Under the pieces are notes generated by a model, which was not told the origin of the DNA, ran no database searches, and saw only the letters and a program-made list of their open reading frames with translations. Shown here piece by piece: positions 42,435-52,472 of a DNA stretch of 64,000 nucleotides (its first letter is position 1; every line of letters begins with the position of its first letter). Source of the stretch: Trichobilharzia szidati (lineage: Eukaryota > Platyhelminthes > Trematoda > Strigeidida > Schistosomatidae); assembly GCA_944472155.2 (NCBI GenBank), contig OX235279.1:60981564-61045563 (forward strand), written 5' to 3'. Made by a program: the position numbers and the translations under genes.

Positions 42435-44030
42435 GACCTTAGTAACTGATTGACGAGGTAACAGAGGAAACTATTCTTTACTGACTCTCTGAATAACTTA
42501 TGCAAGCCCTCCATTTTTGCACCCTGATGTTAAGGGGATGTTACAACGATTATCCACTTCTGCCTGAAGTTATATGTTAGCCTTCTGTTGTTAAACTATC
42601 TATATAGGAGTTTCATCTAGATAGATATCTTGCTGCATCATGGAGCACGTTCCATTCAGGCTGAGCAAAGGAGGGCGTTAAGCTGTTAATTCAACCGCAT
42701 TACAGCATGTGGCATAAGTGCAACCGTTAACACAGAGAAAGTCTTCGTAACACATAACATAAAGACAGAATTTTGTGTGCAAAAATAATTCGTAAGATTC
42801 CTTTTGTTAACTTGGGCTTAATTTTACCATGTCATTCGCAAAACTTCCTTATTCGTATTTTTTTTAGATAGGTTGTACTATTTCGCTCTACGTTATTGTG
42901 ATCTAACATACTCTCTATTTTATTGACAATACTTTTCTCACCTTATTTTCCTAACTCACTGAATTTAACGTGATAAACTAAATGCACTGAATCTTGCAAT
43001 CATCTATTTACTGAATTCTATTGTAGTCAGTGCTGACCTCGAAGTATTCATGTTTCCAAACAGTTTGGATTTCATATTCATTTAGGACCATAGCAACGCG
43101 CTTCAATGTTCCCACTTACTTACGAATTTCAATACATAAAAAGGAAATTTATTTGTAAGTATCTTCTGTGACTCATATACAAAAGGTGTTGTACAGCTTT
43201 GAGAATGAAATCGCTTTCAAAGGGATATTTCTTCCTGAATTAAGATCAAAATGGAAACTGTCAATATAAATAAATGTGGTTAAATTAAAAGATGCAATTA
43301 AAATGGGGTTATTTCGACATTGATTTAAAAACATGAAGAATAATTTAAAATAGGTATGAATATAGGACAAATTGGTGGAATGAAGCGTCAGTGAATCTGT
43401 AACTCCCATTTGCATATTTAGAAAAATGGGAATTTGAAGCTACTTGAAATACGGGTATACTTCGAACATGATAAGGAGAGAGTTTCTCAAAAGCAAACTG
43501 AGTAAAAGTCTTTGTAACGACTGTGATTGGCTGTTAGCAAGAAGAGTCACTAAAATATGAGGGAGGTTAACGCAAGAAGCGGTCTCAAAGTAACAGCTAT
43601 AATTGTTCTTTTTTAACAATGGGACTTCGATGACATCTCAAGAAGGAAACGTGAGATGCTAGGCAGAATATTTTAAGGAGCAGAACATTGGACTTTTAAT
43701 TACAACGCGTTGGCTGACATTCCAACCACGAATGGCATATGGACATTAATCGGCAGATAGTATCCTGGTCCCATTTTAAAGTCAGGATAAATGGAAAGAA
43801 CTGATGTTATGACTCCAGAAGCGCTTAAGGGTGTTGATGACAAAGTGTTACACAAATCAACTGAAATATTGGCTAGCGCATGAGAATCTGAATAGCTTCT
43901 GTCAGATCAGTGCAGGCTGTACAGTTTCGTAGTTTCACTCTCCTCAATCGTTTATTTTTCAGACCAATTCACGGATTGTATACTATGGAATTTATAGGAA
44001 TCTCTCATTCTCGTTCAAGGAGTATTAATG
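42435..44030. other. Unassigned interval
   Basis: AT-rich, short open frames only. No family recognised. Confidence 0.4.
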
Positions 44031-44034
44031 AACA

Positions 44035-44385
44035 TTTAGAGGCTGACGGTATCGACGGTCGCGGATTGTACGGAGTATACTACTAACGCAAGATCAAATA
44101 CCAACAACTTCTATAGTATTCGTTCCTCATAGACCAAAGGCAAAGCAAAAAATTGAATTGGTTGTCCAAATTACGAGATATATTTCGAGACCAAAACAGA
44201 TTGCGTGCTGATTGCTTAACTGGCTAGTGATCGTGCACGAACGTGACACGACGGAGTACCAAATGGCGTGGATGCTTGGCCGGAAGCCTTCAGCTAAACA
44301 AGTCAACTTAAAAAGTGAGGGTCAGCACCCATGCTCAGTGCTGATTGCTGTGGTCAATAATTCTGGGGAATTATTTACCGCTACC
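44035..44385 (-). repeat. Solo LTR of the Gypsy family, reverse orientation
   Basis: The minus strand begins near TAGCGGTAAATAATTCCCC and ends CGATACCGTCAGCC, matching the 350-bp LTR at 8630-8979 with moderate divergence. Flanks are AACA (44031-44034) and AACT (44386-44389), a plausible 4-bp target duplication with one change. No internal sequence is present, so it likely arose by LTR-LTR recombination. Confidence 0.85.
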
Positions 44386-44749
44386 AACTCTTGGTAAAGA
44401 GTCTAGAATCGAAGGACAAAAACATGTCACTACTCAGTGGGGGATGGCTGTGTGGGCTGCCTCCATAGGCAAACAGAGTACTTCTGTTTACCATCAACAA
44501 TCTCCGCCAAAACTCAATATTTCCCGAAACCGCTTCTTCCTAACTGTGCGACCAAGATCAGGATTCAGAGAAACATAATTTTTGAGTGTCACGAAAAAAC
44601 AGTGCTAGCTTCAGAATGTGTGAACCTCCAGTATCTCTATGATAGGACACATGTTACTCCTCTGATACATTTCTACGATGCCGTAGCTTCGTTGTTCACT
44701 TTTTACCACCTGACCAATATCGGAAATCTACAAAAGCCCTATAGCTAAT

Positions 44750-44985
44750 ATATGTGTAGCACTTGGGCACTGTGGTAGTAAGTGATTCCATATTAGTTTG
44801 TTTATTAGGTATATCACACAGTGAAACAGTATTATTTACTGGATGACGTTTCGAACAAAATTAATTTTTCATAATCATATCATGTGGTTATGAACAATAA
44901 ATTTAGTTCGAAACGTCATCCAGTAAATAATACTGTTTCACTGTGTGATACATCTAGTAAACAAACTAATATGGAATCACCCTTA
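44750..44985. repeat. Palindrome of two Penelope-like 3' ends
   Basis: Bases 44782-44863 and about 44903-44980 are inverted copies: GTGATTCCATATTAGTTTGTT at the left, its reverse complement at the right, with ACAGTGAAACAGTATTATTTAC and GATGACGTTTCGAAC inside. The inner halves correspond to the PLE 3' end seen at 54515-54575. The two copies meet 3' UTR to 3' UTR. The left copy continues outward to CACTTGGGCACTGTGGTAG. Confidence 0.85.
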
Positions 44986-44989
44986 GCTT

Positions 44990-47265
44990 TTGGGAGACTT
45001 TTCGGATAGCCTTCCTGAACTTATATAGGGATAACACTCAACTCAGGATAAGGAAATTCACTGCTCTTCTGGGTGCCAGTTAATAGTCTACTATGTATTG
45101 TTTGGCTGAAGTGGTGCGTAGAGATAAGTACAGATTATGATGCTCTTTTGCAGTATTTCTCAATGTTTCAAAATTGTGATGAATAATCAAATTTCATAAG
45201 GGCGGGGGTGAAGATTTGTAAGTATTGACAAGGGTGGCGTAATGTGAAAGACACCCAGGAAAATAGGATGTTAATAAAAGAGCATGGAGACACGTGCCCA
45301 AAATCAATCATACAATAGAAAGAGTAAATAAAGGGTTAGTTAAGAAAAAGGTGTTGCTCGGCCATTCAGAGTAAACGCAAGCTTACTATTTTTGGGGAGG
45401 TTTCTTTTGAATTTGGAGATAACTTTGGATGAATTCCCCTCACATATTCACTGACCAATGCTGAGTATTATGGCACTCCTTATTGATCCACTGTTGCCTT
45501 TTTGTGGTCTAGTGGGATAATGTTCCTTGACTTTTTTTTAGATAAAACACGCATCGAGCAACCTATATATCTTGCTCCACATGAGCAAGTAAATTGGTAG
45601 ATACACATAGGGGTGGTCAAATGCTACGGTGTGTCTTTGGAGCAATTGAAGAATGTCTCTACAAGCAACCACCCACTGCATTTAGGAGGAAACAATGGAT
45701 TAGGATTGTGGCAAGTTGTCTAGTTTACTGCAGAATATAAAACGCTTTTGTGCAGTCAAACCGACAGTAGTAAGCAAGTGAGAACATTCAAACTGATCAG
45801 TCTAACTGTTAGACATGTCGGCGGGCGATTACTTTCTCGTTGTTGTCTGTGGCTGAAAATCGTCCGTAATCACTTGTTGTTGTCATCATGATTCTGAGAC
45901 TTCACAATATTCTTCCTACTAAACATGTTCTTTTATAGTAATACTTTTCTCTCCTTTTATGTGAGCTATAAAGTATGGCGAGTTTTGAGCAAAGTTCCAA
46001 ACTGACTAACGTAATTCACCTCAATCTTTTCTAGTTTGCGTGAATTTTTGACTGATCATATAACTATCCTTACTTAGGGAAGACTTTCAGAGCTTGTTAT
46101 TCTGCTTGATATAACTTTATTTTTTCCTCACCCTGTTTGGCTTATTTCTCCGCGACCGATTTTCTCAAAAGTTATACTGAAAGAACCCTCATATTTTATA
46201 GTAATTTGTCGGTTGATAACCGTCATCAGACTGTTCTTTGTGTGACTGGTGGAAATTTGACAAGTTTTCCCAACATATTTCAGGAATCTTAAGAGGGAAT
46301 TTGCACATTAATCTCATACAGGTGTCACTATGATTATATCCTCTCACAACTCGTTAAGTGTCATGACCGTTAATACACTTGGAAGCCTACGCAAACGAAC
46401 TTCCAACCAAGTCAATTTTCAAGCCTACTGTTCTAATCACTATTAGTAAAAACAACAACACGATACGATACCACCGAAGCTATAACGCAAGAAGACGAGA
46501 AGACAGCTCTTTGATGCAGAGGCCTTTCACTATCTGGCGTAAACAGAGAATAGTGTTAACAGCAGTTGCGTGTGCATATGCTTTAAATCTCTTTGATAGA
46601 CACTAATTACACGGATAAGTTAAAACAGTCAACAACCAATAAGGTTCCAAAGTCATGATTAGTGGAGAACTCAGAGAGCACCGTAAAGATAGATGTAGTA
46701 TTCTGAAAAAAATTAGGTCTATATTACATCTTTCCAGCAGAAGAAAAAAGGACATGTATGACAAAATTAGTCCACCTGCTTCTTTCGGTCAACTTGCAAA
46801 CGTACAGTCTGCGATCTCTTGAAGCTTGATTGTCTTCTCCAACTTCCGTTTGTCTACTTTCGCATCAGCTGGAGACAGTTTAAATGTTTCAAGTCATTGA
46901 TCTAGGAGTGTCTCAGGTTTTGTGGATATCAGATAGCACCATCGTGAATGATTTTCACGTCTCATCAATCTTTCATTCGTCACTTCTGCTTCACAAATCA
47001 TAGTTCCTTGTGTAAACTTAATCTGTCAGTCTATGTGCCCCCTATTTCCAAAGCAATAATCTCGAGCATAAACCAGGTCACCCTGCTGGAAAAAAACCCA
47101 CAGCTATATCCCTATGATTTAGTGGTGATGGCAAATTATATGGTCGTACGTGCGCAGCATCCATCGCATGTAAAGTTCTATTTAACCTTTCATCTATTCT
47201 CCAGTCTGCGTTGTGCGGAAAGAAACTATTGTATAAACTGTGCTGCAGCTATTTCCTCCACACTT
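44990..47265. other. Unassigned interval
   Basis: No repeat or protein family recognised. Open frames at 46379-46606 and 46948-47268 have no family features. Confidence 0.4.
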
Positions 47266-47269
47266 TAGA

Positions 47270-48420
47270 AACAAAAGAATACACTGGAAGACCTGGATAT
47301 TGCGAAGGATTCATTTTTAATGTCGCACATATTCGAAGTTCTACAGGCTAAAATCAACAACAAGAAGCCGAGACAGGACTCCAACTGAACATAGAGATGA
47401 CAAAGGTGATGAAGATATCTAGCCTACAACAACAGGCACCAGTCACTAACATCAGGGGAAATTTGAAGTAAGTCTCTTATTTCACTTTAGGCAATATGGT
47501 TGCCTATATATGGATGTGAGAGCTGGACCCTGAATGCAGAGACAGAAAGAAGAATACAAGCCTTCGAAAACAAAAGCTATAGAAGGATCATAGGAATAAG
47601 TTACCTTGAAAGGAAAACTAATGAATATGTCTTACACCAGGTCCATAGACTGGCAGGAAAACAGGAACCACTCCTTTCAATCGTAAAGAAACGGAAACTA
47701 CAATGGTTCGGCCACACGGTAAGACATGACACATTGTCCAAAACGATTCTACAAGGCACAGTAGTAGGAGCACGAAAGAGAGGTCGACCGAATAAGAGCT
47801 GGCTTGACAACATAAAAGAGTGGACTGAAATGCCCTTGGATACGCTACAGAAAATAGCATTAAACCGAGAAGAATGGCGAAGACTGATAGCGCGAACTGT
47901 CATAGCACCCCCACGACGAAAGTCAAGGGACTGATGATGATGAATATGGTTGCAACTGCAGGCGACAAAGATGAGGATGCTGTAGCCAACCAGGATTGAA
48001 AAGGTAAGAAAGACCCTCATTAATCTAAAATCAGTTCGCAAATCTGCTTCACTCAGCATAACGAACAAGATTTCAATTTTCAACAGAAATTTTAAGTCAT
48101 TCCTTTCATACGTTTCAGAGATTTGGTAAGTCAATAAAAGCATTCCTAACAGGCTTGAGATTTTCGTCGTTAGCAAGCGTCTGTTAGTACTCAAGATCAG
48201 ATGGCTAGCCGGAAAAGATAATCAGCAAGGAACCCTGAGAACGGACCAACTATAGAACTACTGGCCAACAAATGTGCCGAAGGAAATGGTCTGAGCAAGC
48301 GCTAAGGAGACAACTGAGTGACATCGCGGGCCAGACAAACTCTCGAGTGGAACCAGAATGAGGGACGAATAGTCAAGTGTAGGTAAGCGTGTGACATGGA
48401 AGATATCGTGCGAAAATTAA
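47270..48420 (+). mobile_element. Old RTE-like element, split by a nested insertion
   Basis: The first part (47270-47503) and the second part (47954-48420) read continuously once the insert is removed: RGNLK, stop, VSYFTLGNMVATAGDKDEDA, which is the family's NLKETTSFTYLGSIVST region. The second part continues KTLINLKSVRKSASLSITNKISIFN and then RPEKISS-like and WNQNEGRI sequence matching the RTE 3' end at 55860-55980. Stops and frameshifts make it non-functional. Confidence 0.8.
47504..47942 (+). mobile_element. 5'-truncated RTE-like 3' fragment with target duplication
   Basis: 439 bases encode IYGCESWTLNAETERRIQAF, KLQWFGHTVRHDTLSKTI and WRRLIARTV, the C-terminal end of an RTE-type RT protein, open from 47500 to the stop at 47934. 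It ends in a trinucleotide tail (GAT repeats). The 11-bp direct repeat AATATGGTTGC flanks it at 47493-47503 and 47943-47953. It belongs to a different subfamily from its host. Confidence 0.88.
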
Positions 48421-48783
48421 ATGAAAGCTAGTGAACAGTCATGAATCCAGGTGGAAATGCCGGTAGAGTCTAAGAAGATGTGTTGTTGAATACTACTGTT
48501 ACGCTGCGAACTCAAGGAAGTCATAATTAATGTAGCATTAGTAAATTCAAGAGGTCCACTCAGATACCTAGTGACTAGCATCTAAGACTCAGGTTCTTAA
48601 CATTTCTAGGTTTGGCATCCCAAGCGTGAAATATGATTCTGATGTGAGAATACACACTTTATAATTAATTACGTCTGGAGACGCATGCTTGGCAAGCTAG
48701 TGACTGTATACGAAGGATGAAACGTAACATGTCCGCATGCCTCCAGCCTAATGAGTTAACTGGAATAGTGAATATTATTACGG

Positions 48784-49728
48784 CATGCCGATGTAACCAT
48801 AATCTGTCGATTTTGTACATCTATACTCTGCTTCATGACCTACAAATCTTTAAAATATTCGCTTTTTCTGGTTGAAGGTTGTCCGGATAAACTGTCTTAT
48901 CATGCCCGTGCTTGCTATATAGTTCATCGACACACTGACTCAGTTTCAATGTAGAACTTTGCACACAAGTGAATTGGTTCAAGTCACCATACTCCATGCA
49001 CCACACAAAAATAGAAAAAAGGAATACAGAAGAACAGTAATGAGCAGAAGTGCACTGGGATAAGAACAGTAGCATGGAAAACCACGAAGATTTAATGGTT
49101 ATGGGAGATTATAGAGAGTGAATACATTTGAGCCACTGCAGACAGTTTCGAACATTATTAATAGCAGTCTAAAGCCACTGGATGTTGGTATCCGGATGAG
49201 CCCGATCAGTCAGTCTGCCTCTACCTACCTGACACCAACCAGCTATCAAAGACTTCATGGACTGATGACACTTTTTGGTTTGACAAGCCCTAACTCTTTT
49301 CCAACCTAATCCCATGCTGCCTTACACTGGCCGACGAGGGCGTTGTCATACCAAACAGTCTGCAGTGGCTCAAATGTATTCACTCTCTATAATCTCCCAT
49401 AACCATTAAATCTTCGTGGTTTTCCATGCTACTGTTCTTATCCCAGTGCACTTCTGCTCATTACTGTTCTTCTGTATTCCTTTTTTCTATTTTTGTGTGG
49501 TGCATGGAGTATGGTGACTTGAACCAATTCACTTGTGTGCAAAGTTCTACATTGAAACTGAGTCAGTGTGTCGATGAACTATATAGCAAGCACGGGCATG
49601 ATAAGACAGTTTATCCGGACAACCTTCAACCAGAAAAAGCGAATATTTTAAAGATTTGTAGGTCATGAAGCAGAGTATAGATGTACAAAATCGACAGATT
49701 ATGGCTACATCGGCATATCTAAAGTGAA
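48784..49728. repeat. Long inverted repeat, arms of about 355 bp
   Basis: The left arm (about 48784-49142) and the right arm (about 49361-49728) are near-perfect inverted copies; the same 80-codon open frame appears on each. The spacer (about 218 bases) is unrelated to the arms and includes CCAACCAGCTATCAAAGACTTC. The arms share a phrase with 16046-16327. Just outside the right arm (49735-49890) is an inverted copy of the RTE segment at 47310-47490. Confidence 0.88.
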
Positions 49729-49900
49729 ATAAGTGACTTACTTCAAATTTCCCCTGTTGTTGTAGGCTAGATATCTTCATCACCTTTGTCATCTCTATGT
49801 TCAGTTGGAGTCCTGTCTCGGCTTCTTGTTGTTGATTTTAGCCTGTAGAACTTCGAATATGTGCGACATTAAAGATGAATCCTTCGCGAAATCCAATTTT
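49729..49900 (-). mobile_element. RTE-like scrap, inverted relative to 47310-47490
   Basis: The minus strand repeats CACATATTCGAAGTTCTACAG, GACTCCAACTGAACATAG and GGGGAAATTTGAAGTAAGTC found at 47330-47490. Similarity stops where the inverted repeat arm begins. Confidence 0.75.
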
Positions 49901-50289
49901 AACATGTCCCTGCTTTCCCGTTCTCCATCTTTTGCTGTATGATCCAGTTAACCTCATTCAGGAATATCAGTGGTGATGTTGGGCAGCATTTCCTTAGTCT
50001 TGTTTTCATTTGAAAGTCGTCGTTGAATTTTCTGTTGTGAGTCACTTAACCTGTGGCATCTTCATACAAATATTGATTGACGTTGATAATGGTATAGTGC
50101 TTTCCGTACTGCTGATCTAGTTCGCTTATTACTTCGTGGTCAACCCTGACAGGTCCCTCGCAAAATTTATAAAGACGAGGGATAGACTTCAGTAGCAATA
50201 TATGGTCTATTCGACGATGGTGCTTTGAATTGCATTTAGGTCCGCATGTGATCCGCTTTGCCTAATTTTAGCTTGCTCCAAGGGGGTTG

Positions 50290-51180
50290 GATAAATGGCA
50301 TTTTTGGGCTCTCCAGGACGAGAGAACTTAATGTTTTGCTCGGCCTCAGCATTTACGAAGGCTTAGGTAGCCTTCTTTGGAAGTCTAATAAGACAGCGTT
50401 CACTCCAAGCAGTTGGCAATTCCCTACCCTCCAAACTTCTGCAACAGTAGCGTGTGGGCACCCACTGGATCTACTTTTGGTGCGTCTGTACGAACCTCAC
50501 CTGCTCCTACTGCTTTACCGACTAGCTTTCAATAACTTCATGTCTCTCAGGTCTTCAGACTTCATCGGAGGGCAATCGCTAACTGGCAGCTGCGAGACTG
50601 CTGAATTTATTTCTGGATGATTTTCAGGTAGTGATTAATTCAAGAGTTTTTAGACGCTGAGGGTGTTGACTTTGATGGATAGTACGATTCATACTAACGG
50701 AAGATCTGAGACCCACAACTCCTATAGTATTTGTTTCGCGTAAACCAAAGACAAATCAAAATAACAAATTGATCGTCCAAAATGAGAAGCATATTTCGGG
50801 ACCGAAATCTTAGTGCGACAGTGACTGCTACACTAGCTACGGATCGTGCACGAACAACCAAACGTAACATGAAAGCACTCTAAATGGTGTAGATGCTTGA
50901 CCGCTAGTCTTCAGATAAACAAGTCAATTTAAACATTGACGGTCAGCATTCAGTGATGAGTGCTGTTGCTAATAATTTTGGGGAGTTATCACCCACTACA
51001 GGTCTTTTGAAGTGATCGGCCTAGCGTTTGCCAAGAGCCCACGGACTGGTGATGAGTAATTGTTCTGTATTTTATGCTCTCAGTCTGCCATTCATATCAA
51101 CCATTAGGATTTTGAAGCAGCTTCTTAGGGTCTTGTCCACTACTCTTCGCAGTGGCCTGTAGAAGTTTTCCTTCTCCTCT
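50290..51180 (-). mobile_element. Degenerate RTE-like element split by a solo LTR
   Basis: The right part (51180-51001) reads EEKENFYRPLRR and KILMVDMN, an RTE endonuclease start. After the LTR, the left part (50648-50290) reads DCPPMKSEDLRDMKLLKAS and decayed WKEGK..DWEK-like sequence, corresponding to PPTKSEVLKAIKMLKARKAAG of the copy at 56067-57749. Endonuclease end and linker are missing, so an internal deletion came before or with the LTR event. Confidence 0.75.
50649..51000 (-). repeat. Diverged solo LTR nested in the RTE-like element
   Basis: The minus strand runs TGTAGTGGGTGATAACTCCCC to ...CTCAGCGTCTAAA, matching the 350-bp LTR at 8630-8979 over its whole length with many changes. 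Flanks AGTT (50645-50648) and GGTC (51001-51004) both derive from AGTC of the intact RTE sequence (GAGTCTTTTGAAGTG at 57271), so the 4-bp target duplication has one mutation on each side. Older than the copy at 44035. Confidence 0.8.
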
Positions 51181-51189
51181 TGTTCGGAG

Positions 51190-51705
51190 GTGTTTGTAGG
51201 AAAGTAGCATTAAATAACCATAACTTCCCGACCTTCGAGATCGAACCTTCATGTTATGATCCTAGTGGAGAGACTGATTCGTACTGCATGACAACCTTCG
51301 ATGCTGTTGGTTACACTGTGGTAGTTACACCCCAGTGTACCGTTTGTTATCGCTTATGTGATCAGTTTAGGTTACTGACTTTCCAACTAACAATTTGGAG
51401 ACTCCACCTCCATTCCACCTCCATTTTTGGAGCCTTTGCACCTTATATTCTTATTTATTCTGTGGGCTGAGCATTCTTTGCAGTTTTAAAGATTGTGCAG
51501 CCATTTCGTGTCTCCATGTTTCTGTTTGTTTTCATTGAAAAAAGACATATCGACTGAATCCCTCTCCCAACGAAGCCTTACACCATCCAGGAAAGATTAA
51601 GTTTATTTTTTGTATTTTTGGGAGCTTTGAAGTTTCTGTGAAGATTAGATTGATTTTTCAGGATAGGGCGAATAGCCACACGCCAAGCCTCCCCACTTTT
51701 TCCTG
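51190..51705. other. Unassigned interval
   Basis: No family recognised. Confidence 0.4.
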
Positions 51706-51728
51706 CCTAATAAACTAGGTGAAGTTAA

Positions 51729-52339
51729 TCACACGACTTCCTAAATTCATTTATATAGTTCCATTGTTTTTCACTTGATTTGATTGGTAGTATTATTTTC
51801 CATATTTCAAGTATGAGTGATGATTCATTCCTATTGCATGTGTTGGGTGTAGATTCGATGAACAAAGATTCAGTAATCAACCTCTCTCTCCACCTACCTA
51901 GATTACTTTTTAGAATTTTAACCCTCTCCCACCCTATTGTGTGGTTGTGTGTTAATGCATGCATTGCAATTGCCGAGCTTTTTTCTAAATTACTTATCTT
52001 CTCTGGGTCAACCATTCTTACCTTAGCTAAATTCTTATGTTCTGACAATCTGACTACCCCTGACCTACTAGTTTGACCTATGTAGTTGACCTCACAGTCA
52101 TTGCAGGGTATTTTGTAAATTATATTATTTTGTCTAATTGGGTCCACTGGGTCTTTTAACCTACAGAGCTTGTCCCTGAGTGAGTTTGTAGGTTTAAATG
52201 CCACTCTAATTCCTGTTACTTCTATGTTAGGAATGACATCCTCTGGTTTTAGTTTATTAACTGTTACGTTGAAATTTAGTCCTTTCTCCAGTACTTTTAT
52301 CTCACTGGAGCTTAGTTCCCTTGATGAGAGGTTGATCAC
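51729..52339 (-). pseudogene. Inverted, internally deleted Penelope-like copy
   Basis: Reads INLSSRELSSSEIKVLE, EDVIPNIEV and then directly TGIRVAFKPTNSLRDKL and the whole GIY-YIG domain. In the plus copy these parts are separated by some 1.4 kb. The junction (near 52216) keeps the frame, giving a 205-codon open frame of endonuclease without RT. It ends at the target duplication, lacking the final ~150 bases of the 3' end. Confidence 0.85.
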
Positions 52340-52472
52340 CCACTTTGTTTTGTCGATAGAGGCTGAAGCATTGACATCAATTTCATTTGCTGTGTTCTAT
52401 TCTTCAATAAGTTTGTTGAATTTTTTGATTTGTGTGTTTTTTGATTTTCTTAATGCCGATTCTATCGACTCT

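Noticed and set aside
47470..47493. GTAAGT...TTTCACTTTAG looks like a 23-nt micro-intron in an RTE sequence, also seen inverted at 49.73 kb.
   Set aside because: Read through, it encodes VSYFTLGN, which matches the RTE motif TSFTYLGS, so it is decayed coding sequence, not an intron.
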